Source of the DNA: Cyclostephanos tholiformis
Taxonomy: Eukaryota > Bacillariophyta > Thalassiosirophyceae > Thalassiosirales > Thalassiosiraceae
NCBI GenBank assembly: GCA_036939975.1
Contig: JALLPB010000610.1
Location: forward strand, 1 to 14,246
Direction of reading: 5' to 3'
DNA: 14,246 bases
Within the stretch, counting starts at the first letter, position 1. Every line of letters begins with the position of its first letter. Of the stretch, positions 1-8,304 are shown one piece after another. The notes beneath the pieces were generated by a model that worked only from the letters and a program-made list of their open reading frames with translations, did not search any database and was not told the origin of the DNA. The position numbers and the translations under genes were made by a program.

Positions 1-127
1 TAAAATTGGGTCACGAGTGACGTTTGTGTCAGCCAAAGTAGATAAATTTTGGCACTGGAAATAAGTTTAAATTCTGCACTTAACACTTATAAGTGTATGT
101 AAATCTGATTAATTTTGGGAATGCTCC
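1..127. other. Flank left of the MULE, no gene seen
   Basis: AT-rich DNA outside the left terminal inverted repeat. The only structure seen is a perfect 14-bp palindrome, ACACTTATAAGTGT, at 83-96. No open frame of useful length was found. Confidence 0.5.
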
Positions 128-228
128 AATAGCTTAAATGTACTTACCTGGAGTTCAGGCCATTAGTAATATCACACCATCCATTTTCAATATTTTTATA
201 TGACCCCAGATTTTTGCATTTTTATTTT
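128..228 (+). repeat. Left terminal inverted repeat of the MULE
   Basis: It matches the reverse complement of 3851-3951 over about 101 bp with roughly seven differences by eye. It carries the first members of the TCACC array at 144, 174 and 201. Confidence 0.85.
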
Positions 229-592
229 AAGCTCACCTGTTTTTAACCGTGCACTCACTTGAGTTCTGTGCACTTTTAAAATGCTGCACAAATTGCTTAT
301 TCTGACAGGTAACTTTTGAAATATACTCACCTGTATTCTTGATCTTTTTAAATACTTCACCTAGAACTATTCACTTTTAAAATACTTCACTCAAAGAAAA
401 CGAGCTTTCAAAACAACTCACCGCAGCAATTTGGACTATTGAAATGTCACACCTAGTATGGTTTCACTTTCTAAATATTTCTTAGGCTGTTAGCTAGTAA
501 AATATTTTAATGAGTATCTAAAATATCACACCTTCTGTACATAACTTCTTAAATATCACACCAAAACTGTCTTACTTTCTAACTGCCTCACA
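144..592 (+). repeat. Left subterminal array of TCACC motifs, about 30-bp spacing
   Basis: TCACC or near variants (TTACC, ACACC, TGACC, TCACT, TCACA) recur at 144, 174, 201, 233, 327, 357, 387, 418, 449, 526, 556 and 588. Most steps are 27-32 bp. The motif often follows an A/T stretch such as AAATAYT. Off-phase extra copies occur at 255, 371 and 464, and the regular spacing is lost between 233-327 and 449-526. The region is non-coding. By analogy with subterminal repeats of other DNA transposons these are likely transposase binding sites, which is an inference. Confidence 0.7.
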
Positions 593-632
593 TATCACAT
601 ATCAACTTTCATCTCATACACACCCTAATATA

Positions 633-839
633 TTATGCACAGCCCTCATCACCATCTTTGTCTTCACTCGCCGCAGCTACAGTCACTAGCATCTCATCCA
701 AATTTCTATAGATTGGATTTTTGAAGCACTCTGCTGTTATGTGATTAAATTTCTCACATATTTTGCAGAATAGCTTTATTCTATGCTTGCGTTTCTTGCC
801 GAAGGACACCAACACCATCTTTTCAGTAAGTGTCAGCAC
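633..839 (-). pseudogene. MULE transposase C-terminal CCHC zinc knuckle
   Basis: A 68-codon stretch with ATG at 837-839, in the same frame as the SWIM segment and separated from it only by TGA at 897-899. It holds CKICEKFNHITAEC, residues 25-38, an exact C-x2-C-x4-H-x4-C zinc knuckle, preceded by a basic stretch (GKKRKHR). The tail is acidic (ASEDKDGDEG). Zinc knuckles are known at the end of some MULE transposases and bind nucleic acid. It is more likely the true C-terminus of the transposase than a separate gene. Confidence 0.7.
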
Positions 840-899
840 CTTTTCACTCTTTTGGGGATGACTGGGCTTATTCCTTGCAGACCAATCAGGGCAGTATCA

Positions 900-1130
900 T
901 AATTTTTCATTGTTAAACACAGTTGCCTTCACACCCTTGATAGTTATGTCCATTTTGCAGTCAACATCAAGTGAGTACTGCATTTGCCAATGAGCAGTTG
1001 ACCAGAAGTATGGCATTATACTAGATAGGGTGAGACATGGGATATTTGGCAACTTCACAATTACCGCCATATGCTGACATGGTATCCCTTCCTTCCCCGG
1101 TAAACCACAGGTGCACGTTCCAGAATAAGA
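900..1130 (-). pseudogene. MULE transposase SWIM zinc finger and C-terminal segment
   Basis: Minus-strand frame between TGA at 1131-1133 and TGA at 897-899. It contains CTCGLPGKEGIPCQHM at 1071-1115, which is the C-x-C-x9-C-x-H pattern of a SWIM zinc finger. STAHWQMQYSLDV follows, a block often found after the SWIM finger in these proteins. SWIM fingers are the usual C-terminal companion of MULE cores and are thought to bind DNA. It lies in a different frame from the core, because of the slip at 1167-1173. Confidence 0.8.
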
Positions 1131-1141
1131 TCAATTGATCA

Positions 1142-2143
1142 GAACCTTTGGCAGCATAACAGTGTACTCTCTCGATCCAGTGGTATTTTTGCTACAGAGA
1201 CGTTGTAATAAGTAATGTCCTCTTGAATACTCAACCTGAACTCATGCACGCTCACATCATCAAACACTTCCTTTATTATATCCATACCCCTTGGAGTGAA
1301 AGGAAGATCCCTCAGCCATGCCTTTTCTTTCCACTGGTGATAGCGCTCCCCTTCTGATTTCAACAGAAGAATTGCTGCATTGAGTACATTGATTGCTGAT
1401 TTTTCACAGACAAGCTTGTTTGCACGATTCATTGCCTCAACACCTGAAGATGCAGATCTGCCATACATACAAATATCAGGGCGCATAGCACAATGGGCTG
1501 CAGCAAACTGCTTTTCATTGGGGATCTTGGTGAGAAAATGCCTGTCTCTTTCATGTAGCTGGTGTAAGAACTTCACCGTTTTGGTGTTGATTTCCTGCAT
1601 GTTTGAGCGCTCAGCCAATTTGTTGTATAACCAGAGTGCAGTAAGGGGTTTAACACTTTTCCCTCCTCCACACGCCTTACTGATGTTCTCATGCCGGTGA
1701 TGAGAGCAATGGAAGTTGTGAGCTAGGGGAGTCAAATTAGCCTCAGAGGCAATTGACCCCTTGTCTTGGTCAGTCATAATGGTTACTTGGGGTCGATTGA
1801 TAGTTGGATGCACTTGACAAACAAAATCCCAAAAGATGGTCCAGTTCTTGGTGTTCTCATTGCCAAATAGTATCCCAAAAGCAACGCTGGACATGTTGGC
1901 ATTAGCTGTCGTGGTGTATGCCAAAAAGAGAGTATATTTCCCAAATGATGTATGAGCCCCATCTGCCTGAACCACCTCTTGTGTAAGCTGAAACATGCTC
2001 TTGCTAGTGGACGTGGCAACAAGTATTCTCCTGAGGAATTTGTCTTTGGCGGCACCTTTCAATCCCAATGATTCAGAAAGAAACAGTTGATTCTCCTCCT
2101 TCCACTTCTTCCAGAAAGCCTTACACGTGATTCCATCAAGCAC
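1142..2143 (-). pseudogene. MULE transposase DDE catalytic core
   Basis: This is the longest clean stretch, 334 codons. Visible catalytic features, numbered from its first codon, are Asp61 in QADGAH, Asp125 in TIMTDQDKG, the Cys146-x-His148 pair in HCSHH and Glu236 in SSGVEAMN. The order and spacing match the D-D-CxH-E signature of MULE transposases. The flanking block FGILFGNENTKNWTIFWDF between the two Asp residues is also typical. It opens just after a TGA, so its apparent start (GTG at 2143) is not a true start. The catalytic residues survive although the rest of the gene is broken, so the break-up is probably recent compared with the PiggyBac relics. Confidence 0.88.
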
Positions 2144-2145
2144 TC

Positions 2146-2820
2146 ATATTCTACTCCAGAATCCTTTTCCACCCTTAAGCGAAACATGGGTATCAACCAC
2201 TTGTAAAAGAGGGGAGTATTTAGGGGTGCCCGGGCATTATCATAAGTTTTCCTTCTTGGTATCCTTGATGCATTGTCACCATCATGACAAATGGCATGTA
2301 AACAGGTCCACCCAAGGCCTTCACGAAACGTACCGTGCACATGGACGCTGGGGCCACATGTGGTCAAATTTGAATTGTCCAAATGGATGAATTGAACATG
2401 GATGTTTCGTAAAATTGCTTCCTCGCCAATTCTTATCCAGAAAATATCTTTTGTTGAAAATATGTGACTTTCACACAAACGATAATTCTCTACCTCAATC
2501 ATCATGCATAATAACTCACTATCACAACCCAACCTGTCGCAAGGAGGGCTCTCAACAGCATTAATTTTCAGACACTTATTATGCTCGAGATCTGTCTACC
2601 ACTTCTTCTTCCATTTATCTTCTTCATGAGTTAGTTTTGCCTCAGCAGCAGTCATCCCTTCCATTGATCATGGCTGTGGACTGCCTATTACCAAATTCTT
2701 TGGCGGGTTCTTCTCCCTTGGAAATGAAGAACGCATTTCATCCTCCGAGTTGCTATTGATATCAATATCAACACAATCTTTATCTTCAATATCCACTGGC
2801 AACAAATTAAAGTCAGGATC
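2146..2820 (-). pseudogene. MULE transposase, segment upstream of the catalytic core
   Basis: Minus-strand frame continuous with the acidic N-terminus. After the stops at 2668 and 2596 it is open for some 150 codons, with Cys/His-containing sequence (NSNLTTCGPSVHVHG, CLHAICHDG) and RVEKDSGVEYEC at the end. It then shifts frame into the core (LDGITCKAFWKKWK). The placement fits the N-terminal region that precedes the DDE core in MULE proteins. I cannot name a domain in it. Confidence 0.6.
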
Positions 2821-3480
2821 CTAACCAATACCAAATGACCCGGAGTCATCACTCTCCCCCCTATGTAATCCCCCCCCCACCACATCATCATCTTCTACAT
2901 TATTGTTTTTGCTATCATCGCCTCGAGATTCAGAGGATCCAGATGATTCACTCGATGATTCATCATTATTATCAGAATGGTAACTCTCACTTCCATAATG
3001 TGTTTTGTATGCTGCGGTAGATGCAGCCATGGCCTCATCTTCTTCAGCACACTCTGCACTCTGCCCTGCCACTCCAGGACGCATGGCTACCCCCAACTCA
3101 AAGTCTCCAAGAAAATTGTTATTATTACTACCATCCGTGCAATTGGGAACACCAGAAACCTCAACACCCTGTTTTTGGGGCTTACTCTTACCCACTCCAT
3201 CAATAATAGACTGCCTGACATCGAAAAGAGGTGCAACAGAAATAGGAGGCAGTGTTTTTGACGATTTGCTCACAGGGGGGGGGGCTTCAATTTCGGGCCA
3301 CGCGGTAGTGATGGCTACGGAGATGGCTACGGACCGTCTTGTTGTGAAGGATGAAGGATTTTTTTGGGGAACATCGATGGCTGGTTCATGTGCCTTTTTG
3401 GCTGCACACCTGGGGTTTGGGGGAACATTGCTGGGTGGTTCCGGCGCCTTCACCTTCTGGGCAGTGTGCCTGGTGTTTGG
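2821..3480 (-). pseudogene. MULE transposase, low-complexity acidic N-terminal part
   Basis: Minus-strand open stretch of about 220 codons ending in TAG at 2821-2823. The first part is rich in Pro, Ala and Lys. The last 70 residues are Ser/Asp/Glu/Asn-rich (runs such as SSSESSGSSESRGDD and NNNVEDDD). The frame continues beyond the stop with more acidic sequence, which shows that the stop is a break within one protein. The plus-strand frame opposite it (3005-3538) is a shadow. Two imperfect tandem copies of about 60 bp at 3366-3480 give a doubled PNxRxxAxK..EP motif. Confidence 0.6.
3366..3480 (-). repeat. Imperfect tandem duplication of about 60 bp inside the MULE N-terminus
   Basis: Both units run from GGGAACAT to TGGGGTTTG/TGGTGTTTG on the plus strand. 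They differ at many positions, so the duplication is old. It adds about 20 residues to the disordered N-terminal part. Confidence 0.5.
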
Positions 3481-3662
3481 TCAAGAGCCTTGCATGTATC
3501 AAATTAATAAAGGTTGCTGGGTGGGGATGGTTCAATGAATTTGTCTGAAAGGGTTGCTTTAGTAAAAAAGAAGCCCCGAACTGACGAGTGAGGTATTTAA
3601 AAAGCCCAAAACTGAGAGGGGAGACAAGCCCAGACTCACCAAAAATAGGCTTCTCCACTTAT

Positions 3663-3935
3663 GGTGACTGATTTAAACAGTGGCAAAATTGGTGAATTAT
3701 TTTAAATTATAAAAATGCTCAAGTGAGTATGTTTCGACGAAATAAAAAAACTCTGATATTTTAAAAGTCCCAAAACATGCCGTGGTGACAGTTTAAAAGT
3801 TATTTTTATCGGTGAGTTAGTTTCAAAGTACAATTATCACACGGGTGTATAGAATAAAAGTGCAAAAATCTGGGGTGATATAAAAATAATGAAATTGGAT
3901 GGTGTGATATTACTAATGGCCTGAACTCCAGGTGA
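3663..3935 (-). repeat. Right subterminal array of GGTGA motifs, about 30-bp spacing
   Basis: This is the mirror image of the left array. GGTGA or a near variant begins at 3663, 3691, 3722, 3753 (degenerate, CTGA), 3784, 3811, 3843, 3874, 3901 and 3931. The steps are 28, 31, 31, 31, 27, 32, 31, 27 and 30 bp. TTTTAAA-like stretches lie between the motifs. The regular phase is cleaner here than on the left. About 30 bp is close to three helical turns, so all sites would lie on one face of the DNA. Confidence 0.75.
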
Positions 3936-3951
3936 GTACATTTTAGCTATT
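3851..3951 (-). repeat. Right terminal inverted repeat of the MULE
   Basis: Reverse-complement partner of 128-228. The shared core includes CTGGAGTTCAGGCCATTAG, identical in both arms. Divergence between arms is low compared with the decay of the transposase reading frame. Confidence 0.85.
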
Positions 3952-4074
3952 TTCCATTTTTATTTTCTCGATATATTTATCATCTCTTTATCGGCAAATT
4001 TTCAACATAGCAAGTATTAGCACAAGAAAAACTCTTACTTTAATGCATTTTATTTAAGAAACTGTAACCAGAAC

Positions 4075-4140
4075 TATATCAATACTATTATATATGCAGA
4101 AAGGGGACAGCTTTCCAGCAGTATAGGGGTCTTGGGGTCT
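4075..4140 (+). repeat. Left arm of a 7.8-kb inverted repeat (5' end of PiggyBac copy 1)
   Basis: CAGCAGTATAGGGGTCT at 4116-4132 is the exact reverse complement of 11851-11867. The match continues outward with gaps (TACTATTATATATGCAG against the complement of the 11878-11910 stretch). A TTAA, the PiggyBac target site, lies at 4054-4057. That is weak evidence, as TTAA is common in AT-rich DNA. The arm lies upstream of copy 1 just as its partner lies upstream of copy 2. Confidence 0.65.
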
Positions 4141-4686
4141 GTGACAGTGTCATCAGGGAAGAAAATTCATTCTCATTATGTGCATTAGATCTGTAATTGT
4201 CATACTTTTTAGGTGTAAAATAATATTCCGCCCCTTCTACAACATCAAAACACTTAACCAATTCCTACGTAGAAGCTATGCTAAAGGTGCTCACTCTGAT
4301 TACAAACCATGGCCGAGACCGGAACATCACCATTCCACACCCCATTTTCAGCACATGCTGTCCAGCTGATCCCTTCTAAAGCAATGTCAAGTCAGTGCCC
4401 TAGTCTGTAGAGTATTCGAATGCTGTACCGAGGTCGAACTCCCTGAGGGTGAGAGAAGACGGCGCCTCCTCCTGCACGAGTTGTACAATCTCTGGCATGT
4501 GGTATCCGCCTTTTGCCATCTCCCATTGCAAAGAAGACTTGGTGGACAAGCCCATATTTTGGGTCCACCGCGAGCCCGGTTCTGGCAAATACTTCCTTGC
4601 ACTAGAAAATGACATCATTCCACATGTAGCACGTAGTTACGTGACCCAGCACTCCCTGAAAAGGGTTCATTGGTTTTACCAATACT
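4141..4686. other. No gene supported between the left arm and PiggyBac copy 1
   Basis: All six frames over 4400-4690 contain protein-like runs, for example 72 codons on the minus strand at 4400-4618 and 83 codons on the plus strand at 4449-4700. They contradict each other and none matches a family I know. The stretch may be an insertion, because copy 2 has only about 175 bp in the corresponding place. Confidence 0.4.
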
Positions 4687-4986
4687 ATGTCCGTCTATGA
4701 TGAAAATAATGCAATGCTGCCTACACCTCCTTGTCCCATCACACCCCTCATCTTCCAAGATGATGCCAGCAGCCAGCAAGAAGAAGGGGGGGGGAGAAGA
4801 ACGCACAACTGCAGCACAGCAAGCCAACAACAGGAGATGTTGACTACACTGATCTCGCATGTTGTAAATATTAATTCTCATCAGCACAAGAGCACAGCAT
4901 CCTCCCTGACAGTATTGCATGCAGCCTCCTCCTTGGCTAAGATGAACGATCAAGAATTTGGATCCTTTTCCCACGTTAGACATTGA
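4687..4986 (+). pseudogene. PiggyBac copy 1, likely N-terminal segment
   Basis: A 99-codon frame that starts with an ATG. It is Pro/Gln/Ser-rich at first, then has EMLTTLISHVVNINS at residues 50-64. This resembles EMLVSMLSSLLTVNN in the minus-strand remnant at 11420-11668, which occupies the same place in copy 2. The link is an inference from short similarity plus matching order. The frame ends at a stop at 4984-4986, and the next recognisable PiggyBac frame begins within a few bases, so a small shift probably joins them. A run of nine G at 4786-4794 lies inside it. Confidence 0.45.
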
Positions 4987-4991
4987 TGCTG

Positions 4992-6507
4992 TACCATCCC
5001 TCCAAAAAGGCCATGACAGACTTCTCTTGATTAAAAACCAATGATGACTCGGTTGCATCTGGCAATGATTCTGCCAACTGGGAGAAGAAGGATGAATAAG
5101 TGCGGCTTCAGCTTCTTGCAGCTGGTGGCTCTGAGGACGCAGAAGACATCTCAGAGGATGATGGCCCAGTGAATGAGGTCAAGGAGTTTATGGTGATGGT
5201 CGGGGAGGACAATGAGGAGGCTGGGGATGATACAACAATTCAGCCCCCCATGCTGGAACTTGAAACAGTTCGAGTGGCTTTGGATTGGAGGATGAGCATT
5301 GCTGCATTGAAGGAGATTGCAGCTTATTTGAACCTGTTGGGGGGTGCACCAAAGAAGGAGACTCTTTTTAATAGGATACGTGATTCTCCTCACGTAACAA
5401 AAATCAGCAAGACTGAGTTCGAATACTAATGTCAGAAGATGGGTGGATCTGTTAGACCAAAGCATAAGATCTCGACATGATTCTTTTGACCCCCAAGGAG
5501 GTTCCTATGGTGGGTGGCATTGATGTGGACACCAGCGCTCAGAAGGGATTGTTCTTTGGTCCCACCAACAAGGAGAATGCTGTTGGTGCAAAGCAGTCCA
5601 ATTTCCTAACTTCAGACAAACAAATTATAAGGCCAAAGTTCAGGCCAAAAGAGAGAAGAAAAGGAAAGCCAGCAAGAACGAGCCTCCACCACCTTGGGAA
5701 GATGGCCACCCATCTGATTATTGCTGAAGTCTTCTTTCCCACATCTCTCGTGCTTGACCAACAAGGACTATTTTGATACTCAACTCATGCCGGAGTGGCT
5801 GGGTTGGTGTATGATGGCAACGAATCTTCAGGCTTATTGAGTGGCATGGGGGCAGGCAAGTATCAAGACTTCATGCCGTTCAACCTTGCAGAGGTCTACA
5901 GGATGATTGGCATTCTCTTTGCAAATGGGCTCACTCCAAAGCCCCAGTTCGATCACTGGTTCAGCTCACAAGATGAGGAGCCATTGTTTGGGTCAACAAT
6001 GATCAGCAATGCACTCAATTGGAAGAACCCAGCAACAAGGAAGACAATCAAGGTGAGACGGTGCTGGAAGAACTTCCGCCATTACTTTACAATGCAAGAC
6101 TACCATGAGGTTCCGTGGGAGCAGCAGAAGAAAAATTGGTACTTTCAGCATGGACATGTGGGTCCCCAGCATCTTTGTTGCCATCGATGAACAGACCATT
6201 GGATTTCAAGGTCAGTCTGGTCTCAAGCTACAAATAAGCTTCCAATGTGATGCCGTATGTGATTTGGGATACACCTTCTCTTTTTATTTCTACCACGGGG
6301 CTCCACCTGATCATGATCTTGACAAGAAGTACGAAAATCTTGACCTCTCTCCAATGGCAAAAAGAGTAGTGTAGCTTGCCTATGGTCAATCTGTTCAACT
6401 TGCAGAAGTTGTCCACTGCCTTCCACAAGACACAGGCACTGGAAAATGGTGTTGCCAAGATGAATGGTCATGGTATTCCTCCTATAAAAAATATACCACT
6501 AATTTAA
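4992..6507 (+). pseudogene. PiggyBac-like transposase pseudogene, copy 1 (N-terminus to second Asp region)
   Basis: The family moves DNA by cut and paste at TTAA sites, using a DDE/DDD nuclease. In order, the pieces are as follows. An acidic, SAP-like N-terminus lies at 4992-5429 (stops at about 5028 and 5097). A linker with LFFGPTNKENAVGAK lies at 5477-5680. A domain with FANGLTPKPQFDHWFS lies at 5787-6190. The first catalytic Asp lies in AIDEQTIGFQG, with Asp codon 6186-6188, in a frame shifted relative to the previous piece. A last piece, at 6382-6507, is NLFNLQKLSTAF followed by NGHGIPPIKN and ends at TAA 6505-6507. There are at least four frame changes. The residue expected to be the second Asp (MDN in the family) reads MVN, with GTC at 6385-6387. 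The third Asp and everything after it are missing on this strand. Confidence 0.82.
5100..5429 (+). pseudogene. PiggyBac copy 1, SAP-like N-terminal domain
   Basis: Open stretch of 109 codons starting after an in-frame TAA at 5097. Residues 11-45 are acidic (SEDAEDISEDD, GEDNEEAGDD). MSIAALKEIAAYL at 65-77 and LFNRIRDS at 89-96 give the helix-turn-helix pattern of a SAP-like DNA-binding motif. The same pattern occurs in copy 2 (MTNLKLLKAIAFVL ... LFNRL). The upstream 30 codons (KTNDDSVASGNDSANWEKKDE) are in the same frame across the stop. Confidence 0.65.
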
Positions 6508-7125
6508 CATAAACTTGTTTGCACCTTGGTGAGTGCGGACAAGTCCATCTCATGAAATTGGACTTCGGTTAGCATGGCACACTAAACATCACCATATCAT
6601 CTGACAATTCTGCCCCAGTGCTGCCCTCATGTTCTTTCTCTCTTTTCCATCATTCTCACTCATCATTTTGTAGTAGCACCACTGACAATGACTATCATTA
6701 TTACAGGGAATCAAATTGTGCCTCATTCCATCCAGCTGGTGCCTGAAGTGGTCTTCCCCCCATAAATTCTAAGGGTGGGAACTTCCTTGAGATAACTCTT
6801 CCCCCCAGCAGCTTGTGAGATCATGTACCCCCCTGTTGTCATCCATATTGCCGCTGCCCTGGCCAAAGAAAGAAAAGGAGTGAATTGAGGTTGTGATTAG
6901 TTGAGTCATCCATGTCGTTCATGGATCTCTTCAGAAAAATAAAGTCCTACCCCTCCAAAAATCAAGCACGACGAGTCCACTTTGGAGGAAGCCCCAGCAT
7001 TCCCTTTGAAATCTCCTCATCATACATCACCTTGTATATTTTATAAGCATTGACTCCAGCCACACCTATTGACCAAATGACAAAAAGCCCACTAACATTT
7101 CCAGTGATGAAGTTTGACCTCGTCC
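6499..7125 (-). pseudogene. PiggyBac-like transposase C-terminal part, minus strand (copy 2)
   Basis: Reading leftwards, LHHWKC lies at about 7096-7125. After a frame change comes FVIWSIGVAGVNAYKIY then MYDEE and LGLPPKWTRRA, ending in a TGA at 6962-6964. A further frame change gives HQLDGMRHNLIPCNN, HCQWCYYKMM and CLVCHANRSPIS, to a TAG at 6499-6501. The W-[ST]-IGVAGVNAYK block and the C-terminal Cys-rich zinc-binding region (C-x2-C twice) are hallmarks of PiggyBac transposases. This part lies antisense to and immediately right of copy 1. It fits best as the 3' end of copy 2, whose N-terminus lies at 8318-8945 on the same strand. The catalytic middle is absent. Confidence 0.8.
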
Positions 7126-7135
7126 CCCCCTAGCC

Positions 7136-7153
7136 CCTAGGTTGTGCATTCCT
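7136..7153 (+). repeat. Left inverted end of the 1187-bp element
   Basis: 18 bp, paired with 8305-8322 with one mismatch. It begins with the palindrome CCTAGG. Confidence 0.65.
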
Positions 7154-7414
7154 GCAATCGTCATTTGATTGTTGCTTGTTGATTGGGGCGGCTCTTGAGC
7201 AATTTTTCAGAATATTTGGCACACACCGCCAGTGTTATTGCCCTTAAATTATCTGGCAGCATGCATCACACAACAATAATCTGACGCTCTAGTGCTTGTG
7301 CTAAGAGTGTGGGCTATGTGTTCTGCCCGGTGGTAGCAGTCTTCTTACATAACTGCAGGCATGCCAGGGCGATTTGTTGGGTGGAAGTGGAAAAATATCA
7401 TCATGCATGTGTGG

Positions 7415-7469
7415 TTTGCCAATGTAGTGGCACCCCCCAGGTGAGGCGGCATGCAACTACATTGGCAAA
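7415..7469. repeat. Hairpin with 14-bp perfect arms
   Basis: TTTGCCAATGTAGT at 7415-7428 and ACTACATTGGCAAA at 7456-7469 are exact complements around a 27-nt loop. No T-run follows, so it is not a terminator. It lies inside the 1187-bp element and may be a trace of a smaller foldback insertion. Confidence 0.7.
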
Positions 7470-7599
7470 TGTACAGATTCCCGCATGCAAGGAGAGGCAA
7501 AAGCATGCAAGGGTGGGGGGAGGGTGCATTGCCATATCGAGGGGGGGGATGTAAAAAGGGACTTAATTTCACTGGAGTTAAGGGAAGCAGAGGGAGCGA

Positions 7600-7878
7600 G
7601 TGATGAACTTGGGGCCTTTTTTTTCGATTAGAAAAAAATATTGGCGGGAACCAACCTGTGAACCCACTAACACGACAACCAACCAAACAAGATGGATATG
7701 CACTATGGATGCAATGAGAGAGGCAGGGGCACCAGCTGGAGAATTTGGTGAGGTGGAGAAGGCAGCATTTGTAGGTGGTTGGATTGCTGAGATGCGAGAT
7801 GTGATGTCCATATCCGTCAGCTGTGACGGTGGGTGCTGTGGCTCATTGCCACCAATGACAATGAACCTCCTCCCTTAA
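7600..7878 (+). CDS. Weak open frame, unrecognised
   Basis: 92 codons beginning MMNLGPFF, with an internal ATG that starts MDAMREAGAPAGEFGEVE and continues with KAAFVGGWIAEMRDV. The part from the internal ATG looks protein-like, but the opposite strand is also open here. There is no family match and no clear context beyond lying inside the 1187-bp element. It may be chance. Confidence 0.15.
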   Translation: MMNLGPFFSIRKKYWREPTCEPTNTTTNQTRWICTMDAMREAGAPAGEFGEVEKAAFVGGWIAEMRDVMSISVSCDGGCCGSLPPMTMNLLP

Positions 7879-8177
7879 ACATCATGATTGATGATGGAGA
7901 CAATGACATCATTTCCTCCACTGCAGACATTGACGTTGGTACGTTGATGATGTCATGATTGTCTATTTTTTTGTGCGGTTGACAGTTCCTGCCAAAAGGA
8001 CATTTACTGTTTTTTAGCTGATTCCCTTTCAGAGCAAGTAAACATCCTTTTGGTGAGAACATTTTGTGTGTAAGTACATTTTATGTACCTACTCTTTTTT
8101 GATCTACATGCTGTAGAATTTTTGTTTTGGTGGGAGGGGTAAAAAAGGAACCTGTTTTTGCAGGAACATAGTTCCCG

Positions 8178-8195
8178 AAAAAGGAATTCCTTTTT
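8178..8195. repeat. 18-bp perfect palindrome
   Basis: AAAAAGGAATTCCTTTTT. It lies in a 170-bp stretch (8130-8300) full of GGAATCC/GGATTCC-type words near the right end of the 1187-bp element. Confidence 0.7.
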
Positions 8196-8304
8196 TGAGA
8201 CATTGAAAAAAGGTATATGGAAAAGGATTCCTTTTTGTTTTGCAGGAATCCTGCAGAATCCTGGATGATTCCTGGAAAGGGGATTCCATAAAAAGGAATG
8301 AAAA

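Larger units (their letters stand above)
633..3480 (-). pseudogene. MULE transposase pseudogene
   Basis: The enzyme would cut and paste the surrounding element by a DDE mechanism in the nucleus. Reading down the minus strand, one frame runs from 3480 to about 2145, with TAG at 2821-2823, TGA at 2668-2670 and TAG at 2596-2598. A shift of one base near 2145 moves to the frame holding the catalytic core, down to about 1173. A two-base slip in the CTCTCTC run at 1167-1173 moves to a third frame. That frame has TGA at 1131-1133 and TGA at 897-899 and then encodes the SWIM finger and the zinc knuckle, ending at 633. The shifts are one or two bases, so they are decay and not introns. A start codon cannot be fixed: frame 1 opens after TGA at 3481-3483, with GTG but no obvious ATG nearby. 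Confidence 0.85.
128..3951 (-). mobile_element. Mutator-like (MULE) DNA transposon, decayed full-length copy
   Basis: The segment is bounded by inverted repeats of about 100 bp that begin AATAGC on the left and end GCTATT on the right. Between them the minus strand encodes a MULE transposase in pieces. The order on the minus strand is an acidic, Ser/Asn-rich N-terminus, an upstream domain, the D-D-CxH-E core, a SWIM finger and a CCHC knuckle, as in known MULE proteins. The length (3824 bp) suits an autonomous MULE. No 8-11 bp target duplication was found just outside the repeats, so the exact ends may be off by some bases or the flanks may have changed. The copy is dead, since its transposase is broken many times. 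Confidence 0.85.

Noticed and set aside
1131..2146. Introns to explain the frame changes in the MULE transposase
   Set aside because: The shifts are one or two bases, with protein similarity continuing directly on both sides, which leaves no room for introns.
897..2823. Reassigned TGA/TAG codons to explain in-frame stops in the MULE gene
   Set aside because: Both TGA and TAG occur, together with one- and two-base frameshifts. This fits decay, not a variant code.
3005..3538. 177-codon plus-strand frame
   Set aside because: It lies antisense to the MULE N-terminus, whose frame continues with the same acidic character and reaches the catalytic domain. The plus frame has no domain.
118..3961. 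Target duplication of the MULE
   Set aside because: Bases outside AATAGC and GCTATT (GAATGCTCC and TTCCATTTT) do not match, and shifting the boundary did not help.
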